Assembly: GCA_947044405.1 (NCBI GenBank)
Contig: CAMRHE010000459.1
Location: forward strand, 904,501 to 968,500
Origin: Leptodactylus fallax
Lineage: Eukaryota > Chordata > Amphibia > Anura > Leptodactylidae
Length of the DNA stretch: 64,000 nt
Direction of reading: 5' to 3'
The first letter of the stretch is position 1. Every line of letters starts with the position of its first letter. The translations under genes were made by a program, and so were the position numbers. Shown here in pieces: positions 13,601 through 25,248 of this stretch. Under the pieces are notes generated by a model. That model was not told the origin of the DNA, did no database searches, and saw only the letters and a list, made by a program, of their open reading frames with translations.

Positions 13601-16600
13601 TATACTGTGTAGTGCGGGGGGTGTATATAATGTGTAGCGCGGAGTATATATACTGTGTAGCGCTAGGTATATATACTGTCTAGTGCGGAGTATATATACT
13701 GTGTAGTGCGGGGGGGTGTATATACTGTGTAGTGCGGGGGTGTATATACTGTGTAGTGCGGAGTATATATACTGTGTAGTGCGGGGGGGTGTATATACTG
13801 TGTAGTGCGGGGGGTATATATACTGTGTAGTGCGGGGGGTGTATATACTGTGTAGTGCGGGGGGTGTATATACTGTGTAGTGCGGGGAGTATATATACTG
13901 TGTAGCGCTGGGTATATATACTGTGTAGTGCGGAGTATATATACTGTGTAGTGCGGGGGGTATATATACTGTGTAGCGCGGGGTATATATACTGTGTAGC
14001 GCTGGGTATATATACTGTGTAGTGCGGGGGTGTATATACTGTGTAGTGCGGGGGGGTGTATATACTGTGTAGTGCGGGGGGGTGTATATACTGTGTAGTG
14101 CGGGGGGTGTATATACTGTGTAGTGCGGGGGGTGTATATACTGTCTAGTGCGGATTATATATACTGTGTAGTGCGGGGGGGTGTATATACTGTGTAGTGC
14201 GGGGGGTGTATATAATGTGTAGCGCGGAGTATATATACTGTGTAGTGCGGAGTATATATACTGTGTAGTGCGGGGGGTGTATATAATGTGTAGCGCGGAG
14301 TATATATACTGTGTAGTGCGGGGGGTGTATATACTGTGTAGCGCTGGGTATATATACTGTGTAGTGCGGGGGGTGTATATACTGTGTAGCGCGGAGTATA
14401 TATACTGTGTAGTGCGGGGGGTGTATATACTGTGTAGTGCGGGGGGTGTATATACTGTGTAGCGCTGGGTATATATACTGTCTAGTGCGGAGTATATATA
14501 CTGTGTAGTGCGGGGGGTATATATACTGTGTAGTGCGGGGGGGTGTATATACTGTGTAGCGCGGAGTATATATATTGTGTAGCGCTGGGTATATATACTG
14601 TGTAGTGCGGGGGGGTGTATATACTGTGTAGCGCTAGGTATATATACTGTGTAGTGCGGGGGGGTGTATATACTGTGTAGCGCGGGGGTGTATATACTGT
14701 GTAGCGCGGGGGGTGTATATACTGTGTAGTGCGGGGGGGTGTATATACTGTGTAGTGCGGGGGGTGTATATAATGTGTAGCGCAGAGTATATATACTGTG
14801 TAGCGCTAGGTATATATACTGTCTAGTGCGGAGTATATATACTGTGTAGTGCAGGGGGGTGTATATACTGTGTAGTGCGGGGGGTATATATACTGTGTAG
14901 TGCGGGGGGTGTATATACTGTGTAGCGCTGGGTATATATACTGTGTAGTGCGGGGGGTGTATATACTGTGTAGTGCGGGGGGTGTATATACTGTGTAGTG
15001 CGGGGGGGTGTATATACTGTGTAGTGCGGGGGGGTGTATATACTGTGTAGTGCGGGGGGGTGTATATACTGTGTAGTGCGGGGGGTGTATATAATGTGTA
15101 GCGCGGAGTATATATACTGTGTAGCGCTGGGTATATATACTGTCTAGTGCGGAGTATATATACTGTGTAGTGCGGGGGGTGTATATACTGTGTAGCGCGG
15201 GGTATATATACTGTGTAGTGCGGGGGGTGTATATACTGTGTAGCGCGGGGGGTGTATATACTGTGTAGTGCGGGGGGGTGTATATACTGTGTAGTGCGGG
15301 GGGGTGTATATACTGTGTAGCGCTAGGTATATATACTGTGTAGCGCGGGGGGTGTATATACTGTGTAGCGCGGGGGGTGTATATACTGTGTAGTGCGGGG
15401 GGTGTATATACTGTGTAGTGCGGGGGGTGTATATACTGTGTAGCGCTGGGTATATATACTGTGTAGTGCGGGAGGTGTATATACTGTGTAGTGCGGGGGG
15501 GTGTATATTCTGTGTAGTGCGGGGGGTGTATATATACTGTGTAGTGCGGGGGGTGTATATACTGTGTAGTGCGGGGGTGTATATACTGTGTAGTGCGGGG
15601 GGTGTATATACTGTGTAGCGCTAGGTATATATACTGTGTAGCGCGGGGGGTGTATATACTGTGTAGTGCGGGGGGTATATATACTGTGTAGTGCGGAGTA
15701 TATATACTGTGTAGTGCGGGGGTATATATACTGTGTAGTGCGGAGTATATATACTGTGTAGTGCGGGGGTGTATATACTGTGTAGTGCGGAGTATATATA
15801 CTGTGTAGTGCGGGGGGGTGTATATACTGTGTAGCGCTAGGTATATATACTGTGTAGCGCGGGGGGTGTATATACTGTGTAGTGCGGGGGGTGTATATAC
15901 TGTGTAGTGCGGGGGGGTGTATATACTGTGTAGTGCGGGGGGGTGTATATACTGTGTAGCGCTGGGTATATATACTGTGTAGTGCGGGGGGGTGTATATT
16001 CTGTGTAGTGCGGGGGGGTATATATACTGTGTAGCGCTGGGTATATATACTGTGTAGTGCGGGGGGTGTATATACTGTGTAGTGCGGGGGGTGTATATAC
16101 TGTGTAGCGCGGGGGGGTGTATATAATGTGTAGCGCGGGGGGTGTATATAATGTGTAGCGCGGGGGGTGTATATAATGTGTAGCGCGGGGGGTGTATATA
16201 CTGTGTAGCGCGGGGGGTGTATATACTGTGTAGCGCGGGGGGGTGTATATACTGTGTAGTGCGGGGGGGTGTATATACTGTGTAGCGCTGGGTATATATA
16301 CTGTCCAGTGCGGAGTATATATACTGTGTAGTGCGGGGGGTATATATACTGTGTAGTGCGGGGGGTGTATATACTGTGTAGCGCGGAGTATATATATTGT
16401 GTAGCGCGGGGGGTATATATACTGTGTAGCGCGGAGTATATATACTGTGTAGTGCGGGGGGTGTATATACTGTGTAGTGCGGAGTATATATATTGTGTAG
16501 CGCTGGGTATATATACTGTCTAGGGGGGTGTATATACTGTGTAGTGCGGGGGGTGTATATACTGTGTAGCGCTGGGTATATATACTGTCTAGGGGGGTGT

Positions 16601-19600
16601 ATATACTGTGTAGTGCGGGGGGGTGTATATACTGTGTAGCGCGGAGTATATATACAGTGTAGCGCTAGGTATATATACTGTCTAGTGCGGAGTATATATA
16701 CTGTGTAGTGCGGGGGGGTGTATATACTGTGTAGCGCGGGGGGTGTATATACTGTGTAGCGCTGGGTATATATACTGTGTAGTGCGGGGGGGTGTATATA
16801 CTGTGTAGTGCGGGGGGTGTATATACTGTGTAGCGCAGGGGGTGTATATACTGTGTAGCGCGGGGGGTGTATATACTGTGTAGTGCGGGGGGTGTATATA
16901 CTGTGTAGTGCGGAGTATATATACTGTGTAGTGCGGGGGGTGTATATACTGTGTAGCGCAGGGGGTTTATATACTGTGTAGTGCGGGGGGTGTATATACT
17001 GTGTAGTGCGGGGGGGTATATATACTGTGTAGTGCGGGGGGTGTATATAATGTGTAGTGCGGAGTATATATACTGTGTAGTGCGGGGGGGTGTATATACT
17101 GTGTAGCGCGGAGTATATATACTGTGTAGCGCTGGGTATATATACTGTCTAGTGCGGAGTATATATACTGTGTAGTGCGGGGGGTGTATATTCTGTGTAG
17201 TGCGGGGGGTATATATACTGTGTAGCGCTGGGTATATATACTGTGTAGTGCGGGGGGTGTATATACTGTGTAGCGCGGGGGGTGTATATACTGTGTAGCG
17301 CGGGGGGTGTATATACTGTGTAGTGCGGGGGGTGTATATACTGTGTAGCGCTGGGTATATATACTGTGTAGTGCGGGGGGTGTATATACTGTGTAGTGCG
17401 GGGTATATATACTGTGTAGTGCGGAGTATATATACTGTGTAGTGTGGGGGGTGTATATACTGTGTAGCGCGGGGGGTGTATATACTGTGTAGCGCGGAGT
17501 ATATATACTGTGTAGCGCTGGGTATATATACTGTCTAGTGCGGAGTATATATACTGTGTATGCGGGGGGTGTATATACTGTGTAGTGCGGGGGGTGTATA
17601 TACTGTGTAGCGCGGGGTATATATACTGTGTAGCGCTGGGTATATATACTGTCTAGTGCAGAGTATATATACTGTGTAGTGCGGGGGGGTGTATATACTG
17701 TGTAGCGCTGGGTATATATACTGTGTAGTGCGGGGGGTGTATATACTGTGTAGCGCGGAGTATATATACTGTGTAGTGCGGGGGGTGTATATACTGTGTA
17801 GTGCGGGGGGTGTATATACTGTGTAGCGCTGGGTATATATACTGTGTAGTGCGGGGGGTGTATATACTGTGTAGCGCGGAGTATATATACTGTGTAGTGC
17901 GGGGGGTGTATATACTGTGTAGTGCGGGGGGTGTATATACTGTGTAGCGCTGGGTATATATACTGTGTAGTGCGGGGGGGTGTATATACTGTGTAGTGCG
18001 GGGGGTATATATACTGTGTAGTGCGGGGGGGTGTATATACTGTGTAGCGCGGAGTATATATACTGTGTAGCGCTAGGTATATATACTGTCTAGTGCGGAG
18101 TATATATACTGTGTAGTGCGGGGGGTGTATATACTGTGTAGTGCGGGGGGTGTATATACTGTGTAGCGCTGGGTATATATACTGTCTAGTGCAGAGTATA
18201 TATACTGTGTAGTGCGGGGGGTGTATATACTGTGTAGCGCGGGGGGGTGTATATACTGTGTAGCGCGGAGGATATATACTGTGTAGTGCGGGAGGTGTAT
18301 ATACTGTGTAGTGCGGGGGGGTGTATATACTGTGTAGCGCGGGGGGTGTATATACTGTGTAGCGCGGGGGGGTGTATATACTGTGTAGTGCGGGGGGTGT
18401 ATATACTGTGTAGTGCGGGGGGTGTATATACTGTGTAGCGCTGGGTATATATACTGTGTAGTGCGGGGGGTGTATATACTGTGTAGCGCGGGGGGTGTAT
18501 ATACTGTGTAGTGCGGGAGGTGTATATACTGTGTAGTGCGGGGGGGTGTATATACTGTGTAGCGCGGGGGGGTGTATATACTGTGTAGTGCGGGGGGTGG
18601 ATATACTGTGTAGTGCGGGGGGTGTATATACTGTGTAGTGCGGAGTATATATACTGTGTAGTGCGGGGGGTGTATATACTGTGTAGCGCGGGGGGGTGTA
18701 TATACTGTGTAGCGCGGGGTATATATACTGTGTAGTGCGGGGGGTGTATATACTGTGTAGCGCGGGGGGTGTATATACTGTGTAGTGCGGGGGGGTGTAT
18801 ATACTGTGTAGCGCGGAGTATATATACTGTGTAGTGCGGGGGGGTGTATATACTGTGTAGCGCGGAGTATATATACTGTGTAGTGCGGGGGGTGTATATA
18901 CTGTGTAGCGCGGAGTATATATACTGTGTAGCACTAGGTATATATACTGTGTAGTGCGGGGGGTGTATATACTGTGTAGCGCGGAGTATATATACTGTGT
19001 AGTGCGGGGGGTGTATATACTGTGTAGTGCGGGGGGTGTATATACTGTGTAGCGCTAGGTATATATACTGTGTAGCGCGGGGGGTGTATATACTGTGTAG
19101 CGCGGGGGGTGTATATACTGTGTAGTGCGGGGGGTGTATATACTGTGTAGCGCGGAGTATATATACTGTGTAGTGCGGGGGGTGTATATACTGTGTAGTG
19201 CGGGGGGTGTATATACTGTGTAGTGCGGGGGGTGTATATACTGTGTAGTGCGGGGGGTGTATATACTGTGTAGTGCGGGGGGTGTATATACTGTGTAGCG
19301 CTGGGTATATATACTGTGTAGTGCGGGGGGGTGTATATACTGTGTAGCGCGGACTATATATACTGTGTAGCGCTGGATATATATACTGTCTAGTGCGGAT
19401 TATATATACTGTGTAGTGCGGGGGGGTGTATAGTGCGGGGGTGTATACTGTGTAGTGCGGAGTATATATACTGTGTAGTGCGGGCGGAGTGCGGGGGGTG
19501 TATATACTGTGTAGCGCGGGGGGTGTATATTCTGTGTAGTGCGGGGAGTATATATACTGTGTAGTGCGGGGGGTGTATATTCTGTGTAGCGCGGGGGTGT

Positions 19601-22600
19601 ATATACTGTGTAGTGCGGGGGGTGTATATACTGTGTAGCGCGGAGTATATATACTGTGTAGCGCTGGGTATATATACTGTCTAGTGCGGATTATATATAC
19701 TGTGTAGTGCGGGGGGTGTATATACTGTGTAGCGCGGGGGGTGTATATTCTGTGTAGCGCGGGGTATATATACTGTCTAGTGCGGAGTATATATACTGTG
19801 TAGTGCGGGGGGGTGTATATACTGTGTAGCGCGGGGGGTGTATATACTGTGTAGTGCGGGGGGTGTATATACTGTGTAGTGCGGGGGGGTGTATATACTG
19901 TGTAGTGCGGAGTATATATACTGTGTAGTGCGGGGGGTGTATATACTGTGTAGCGCGGGGGGTGTATATACTGTGTAGCGCGGGGGGTGTATATACTGTG
20001 TAGCGCGGGGGGTGTATATTCTGTGTAGCGCGGGGTATATATACTGTCTAGTGCGGAGTATATATACTGTGTAGTGCGGGGGGGTGTATATACTGTGTAG
20101 TGCGGAGTATATATACTGTGTAGTGCGGGGGGTGTATATACTGTGTAGCGCGGGGGGTGTATATACTGTGTAGTGCGGGGGGTGTATATACTGTGTAGTG
20201 CGGGGGGTGTATATACTGTGTAGTGCGGGGGGTGTATATACTGTGTAGCGCGGGGGGGTGTATATACTGTGTAGCGCGGGGGGTGTATATACTGTGTAGT
20301 GCGGGGGGTGTATATACTGTGTAGTGCGGGGGTGTATATACTGTGTAGTGCGGGGGTGTATATACTGTGTAGCGCGGGGGGTGTATATACTGTGTAGCGC
20401 GGGGGGGTGTATATACTGTGTAGCGCGGGGGGTGTATATACTGTGTCGCGGGGGTGTATATACTGTGTAGGCGGGGGGTGTATATACTGTGTAGCGCAGG
20501 GGGTGTATATACTGTGTAGCGCGGGGGGTGTATATACTGTGTAGTGCGGGGGGGTGTATATACTGTGTAGTGCGGAGTATATATACTGTGTAGTGCGGGG
20601 GGTGTATATACTGTGTAGCGCAGGGGGTTTATATACTGTGTAGTGCGGGGGGGTGTATATACTGTGTAGTGCGGGGGGGTATATATACTGTGTAGTGCGG
20701 GGGGGTGTATATAATGTGTAGTGCGGAGTATATATACTGTGTAGTGCGGGGGGGTGTATATACTGTGTAGCGCGGAGTATATATACTGTGTAGCGCGGTT
20801 ATCTGTGTAGTATATATACTGTCTAGTGCGGGGGTATATATACTGTGTAGTGCGGGGGGTGTATATACTGTGTAGTGCGGGGGGTATATATACTGTGTAG
20901 TGCGGGGGGGTGTATATACTGTGTAGCGCTGGGTATATATACTGTGTAGTGCGGGGGGGTGTATATACTGTGTAGTGCGGGGTATATATACTGTGTAGTG
21001 CGGAGTATATATACTGTGTAGTGTGGGGGGTGTATATACTGTGTAGTGCGGGGGGTGTATATACTGTGTAGCGCGGGGTATATATACTGTGTAGCGCTGG
21101 GTATATATACTGTCTAGTGCAGAGTATATATACTGTGTAGTGCGGGGGGGTGTATATACTGTGTAGCGCTGGGTATATATACTGTGTAGTGCGGGGGGGT
21201 GTATATACTGTGTAGCGCGGAGTATATATACTGTGTAGTGCGGGGGGTGTATATACTGTGTAGTGCGGGGGGTGTATATACTGTGTAGCGCTGGGTATAT
21301 ATACTGTGTAGTGCGGGGGTGTATATACTGTGAGCGCGGAGTATATATACTGTGTAGTGCGGGGGGTGTATATACTGTGTAGTGCGGCGGGGTGTATATA
21401 CTGTGTAGGGGGTGTGCGGGGGGTATATATACTGTGTAGTGCGGGGGGGTGTATATACTGTGTAGCGCGGAGTATATATACTGTGTAGCGCTAGGTATAT
21501 ATACTGTCTAGTGCGGAGTATATATACTGTGTAGTGCGGGGGGTGTATATACTGTGTAGCGCGGGGGGTGTATATACTGTGTAGCGCGGAGTATATATAC
21601 TGTGTAGTGCGGGAGGTGTATATACTGTGTAGTGCGGGGGGGTGTATATACTGTGTAGCGCGGGGGGGTGTATATACTGTGTAGCGCGGGGGGTGTATAT
21701 ACTGTGTAGTGCGGGGGGTGTATATACTGTGTAGTGCGGGGGGGTGTATATACTGTGTAGCGCTGGGTATATATACTGTGTAGTGCGGGGGGTGTATATA
21801 CTGTGTAGCGCGGGGGGTGTATATACTGTGTAGTGCGGGAGGTGTATATACTGTGTAGTGCGGGGGGGTGTATATACTGTGTAGCGCGGGGGGTGTATAT
21901 ACTGTGTAGTGCGGGGGGGTGGATATACTGTGTAGTGCGGGGGGGTGTATATACTGTGTAGTGCGGAGTATATATACTGTGTAGTGCGGGGGGGTGTATA
22001 TACTGTGTAGCGCGGGGGGTGTATATACTGTGTAGCGCGGGGTATATATACTGTGTAGTGCGGGGGGTGTATATACTGTGTAGCGCGGGGGGGGTGTATA
22101 TACTGTGTAGTGCGGGGGGTGTATATACTGTGTAGCGCGGAGTATATATACTGTGTAGTGCGGGGGGTGTATATACTGTGTAGCGCGGAGTATATATACT
22201 GTGTAGTGCGGGGGGTGTATATACTGTGTAGCGCGGAGTATATATACTGTGTAGCACTAGGTATATATACTGTGTAGTGCGGGGGGTGTATATACTGTGT
22301 AGTGCGGGGGGGTGTATATACTGTGTAGCGCGGAGTATATATACTGTGTAGTGCGGGGGGGTGTATATACTGTGTAGTGCGGGGGGGTGTATATACTGTG
22401 TAGCGCGGAATATATATACTGTGTAGTGCGGGGGGTGTATATACTGTGTAGCGCGGAGTATATATACTGTGTAGTGCGGGGGGGTGTATATACTGTGTAG
22501 TGCGGGGGGTGTATATACTGTGTAGTGCGGGGGGTGTATATACTGTGTAGTGCGGGGGGGTGTATATACTGTGTAGTGCGGGGGGTGTATATACTGTGTA

Positions 22601-24630
22601 GCGCTGGGTATATATACTGTGTAGTGCGGGGGGGTGTATATACTGTGTAGCGCGGACTATATATACTGTGTAGCGCTGGGTATATATACTGTCTAGTGCG
22701 GATTATATATACTGTGTAGTGCGGGGGGGTGTATATACTGTGTAGTGCGGAGTATATATACTGTGTAGTGCGGGGGGGTGTATATACTGTGTAGCGCGGT
22801 GGGTGTATATTCTGTGTAGTGCGGAGTATATATACTGTGTAGTGCGGGGGGTGTATATTCTGTGTAGCGCGGGGGGTGTATATACTGTGTAGTGCGGGGG
22901 GTGTATATACTGTGTAGCGCGGAGTATATATACTGTGTAGCGCTGGGTATATATACTGTCTAGTGCGGATTATATATACTGTGTAGTGCGGGGGGGTGTA
23001 TATACTGTGTAGCGCGGGGGGGTGTATATTCTGTGTAGCGCGGGGTATATATACTGTCTAGTGCGGAGTATATATACTGTGTAGTGCGGGGGGTGTATAT
23101 ACTGTGTAGCGCGGGGGGTGTATATACTGTGTAGTGCGGGGGGGTGTATATACTGTGTAGTGCGGGGGGTGTATATACTGTGTAGTGCGGAGTATATATA
23201 CTGTGTAGTGCGGGGGGTGTATATACTGTGTAGCGCGGGGGGTGTATATACTGTGTAGCGCGGGGGGTGTATATACTGTGTAGCGCGGGGGGGTATATTC
23301 TGTGTAGCGCGGGGTATATATACTGTCTAGTGCGGAGTATATATACTGTGTAGTGCGGGGGGTGTATATACTGTGTAGTGCGGAGTATATATACTGTGTA
23401 GTGCGGGGGGTGTATATACTGTGTAGCGCGGGGGGTGTATATACTGTGTAGTGCGGGGGGTGTATATACTGTGTAGTGCGGGGGGTGTATATACTGTGTA
23501 GTGCGGAGTATATATACTGTGTAGTGCGGGGGGTGTATATACTGTGTAGCGCGCGGGGGGTGTATATACTGTGTAGTGCGGGGGGGTGTATATACTGTGT
23601 AGTGCGGGGGGTGTATATACTGTGTAGTGCGGAGTATATATACTGTGTAGTGCGGGGGGTGTATATACTGTGTAGCGCGGGGGGGTGTATATACTGTGTA
23701 GCGCGGGGGGTGTATATACTGTGTAGCGCGGGGGGGTGTATATTCTGTGTTGCGCGGGGTATATATACTGTCTAGTGCGGAGTATATATACTGTGTAGTG
23801 CGCGGGGGGTGTATATACTGTGTAGCGCGGGGGGGTGTATATACTGTGTAGTGCGGGGGGGTGTATATACTGTGTAGTGCGGAGTATATATACTGTGTAG
23901 TGCGGGGGGTGTATATACTGTGTAGCGCGGGGGGTGTATATACTGTGTAGCGCGGGGGGGTGTATATACTGTGTAGCGCGGGGGGTGTATATTCTGTGTA
24001 GCGCGGGGTATATATACTGTCTAGTGCGGAGTATATATACTGTGTAGTGCGGGGGGGTGTATATACTGTGTAGTGCGGAGTATATATACTGTGTAGTGCG
24101 GGGGGGTGTATATACTGTGTAGCGCGGGGGGTGTATATACTGTGTAGTGCGGGGGGGTGTATATACTGTGTAGTGCGGGGGGGTGTATATACTGTGTAGT
24201 GCGGAGTATATATACTGTGTAGTGCGGGGGGTGTATATACTGTGTAGCGCGGGGGGTGTATATACTGTGTAGCGCGGGGGGGTGTATATACTGTGTAGTG
24301 CGGGGGGGTGTATATACTGTGTAGTGCGGAGTATATATACTGTGTAGTGCGGGGGGGTGTATATACTGTGTAGCGCGGGGGGTGTATATACTGTGTAGCG
24401 CGGGGGGGTGTATATTCTGTGTAGCGCGGGGTATATATACTGTCTAGTGCGGAGTATATATACTGTGTAGTGCGGGGGGGTGTATATACTGTGTAGCGCG
24501 GGGGGTGTATATACTGTGTAGTGCGGGGGGTGTATATACTGTGTAGTGCGGAGTATATATACTGTGTAGTGCGGGGGGGTGTATATACTGTGTAGTGCGG
24601 GGGGGTGTATATACTGTGTAGCGCGGGGTA
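4673..24630. repeat. 20-kb array of 23-26 bp G-run minisatellite
   Basis: An uninterrupted array of roughly 780 short units. The main types are a 25-26 bp unit (tgtatatactgtgtagtgcg plus G4-G8) and a 22-23 bp unit (agtatatatactgtgtagcg plus cg). A recurring block is marked by gcgctaggtatatatactgt, then ctagtgcggagtatatatac. The second base of the gYgcgg step alternates between C and T, so each unit offers a CpG or its deaminated form. Higher-order duplications occur inside the array (see findings), along with a few scrambled patches (12,168-12,300; 19,429-19,500; 20,795-20,835). Open frames of 200-655 codons across it are repeat artefacts. The array ends 43 bp before the first exon visible here. 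Confidence 0.97.
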
Positions 24631-24673
24631 TATATCGCTGCCCTGATGACGTCTCCATTTTGTCTTGGCTCAG

Positions 24674-24779
24674 GATATCAGCTGTAATGAGCTCCGGTCG
24701 CTGCCTGCACAGATGGGGTCTCTGCGGTCACTACGAGAGCTAAACGTGCGCAGGAATCAGCTCCCATCTCTACCAGAGG
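24674..24779 (+). CDS. lrch4: LRCH exon 1 in window: LRR unit
   Basis: The acceptor is ttgtcttggctcag and the donor is g|gtaatg; the exon is phase 0 in and phase 1 out. It encodes DISCNELRSLPAQMG, SLRSLRELNVRRN and QLPSLPE, a typical LRR with the LxxLxxLxxNxL spacing (LRELNVRRNQL) that forms one strand and turn of the LRR solenoid. Ending in codon position 1 lets the split Glu codon complete in the next exon, giving LPEEISELP. The acceptor lies 43 bp after the 20-kb array. Confidence 0.93.
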
Positions 24780-24857
24780 GTAATGGCCGCTCACCAGGCT
24801 ATCTGCATATGTTAGTGAGCTGACCTTGTGTCTTCATCTTTATCTTGTGTTTCTCAG

Positions 24858-24994
24858 AGATCTCCGAGCTTCCTCTGACCCGCCTCGACTTCTCCTGTAA
24901 CCGCGTTGCCCGCATTCCCACTTCTTTCCGCCGCTTACGGCACCTTCAGAGCATTGTCCTGGACAACAATCCGCTGCAGTACCCACCTGCTCAG
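24858..24994 (+). CDS. lrch4: LRCH exon 2: LRR unit with LDFSCN motif
   Basis: The acceptor is cttgtgtttctcag and the donor is cag|gtaggc. It encodes EISELPLTRLDFSCNRVARI, PTSFRRLRHLQSIVL and DNNPLQYPPAQ. LDFSCN followed by RRLRHLQ and the VLDNNPLQ-PPAQ ending is a strong LRCH-family signature for the last LRRs. Out phase is 0. The intron before it is only 78 bp. Confidence 0.95.
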
Positions 24995-25070
24995 GTAGGC
25001 CACCCTCCACTCCTTTTATTTGTCTGTGTCACCCCTAGTATTCGCTAATTGTGTCCTGTTTCTGCTCTAG

Positions 25071-25189
25071 ATCTGCCTTAAAGGGAAGGTTCACATATTT
25101 AAGTACTTGAACATAGAAGCTTGTAGTAAACCTACCCAAGAGCTGGGAGACCTGGGAAAACTGAGCCGCCCCACCAGCTTCACCACGTG
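25071..25189 (+). CDS. lrch4: LRCH exon 3: LRR C-terminal cap
   Basis: The acceptor is tttctgctctag and the donor is tg|gtaagt (phase 2 out). It encodes ICLKGKVHIFKYLNIEACSK, PTQELGDLGKLSRPTSFTT and a split Cys codon. LKGKVHIFKYLNI is the conserved helix that closes the LRR domain in LRCH proteins. The tail begins the polar linker. The donor leads into the intron filled by the 66-bp array. Confidence 0.95.
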
Positions 25190-25248
25190 GTAAGTTCCCG
25201 CCTAGCACCGGGAAAGTGTACTCACCCCACTGCAGCATGTGACTGTCT

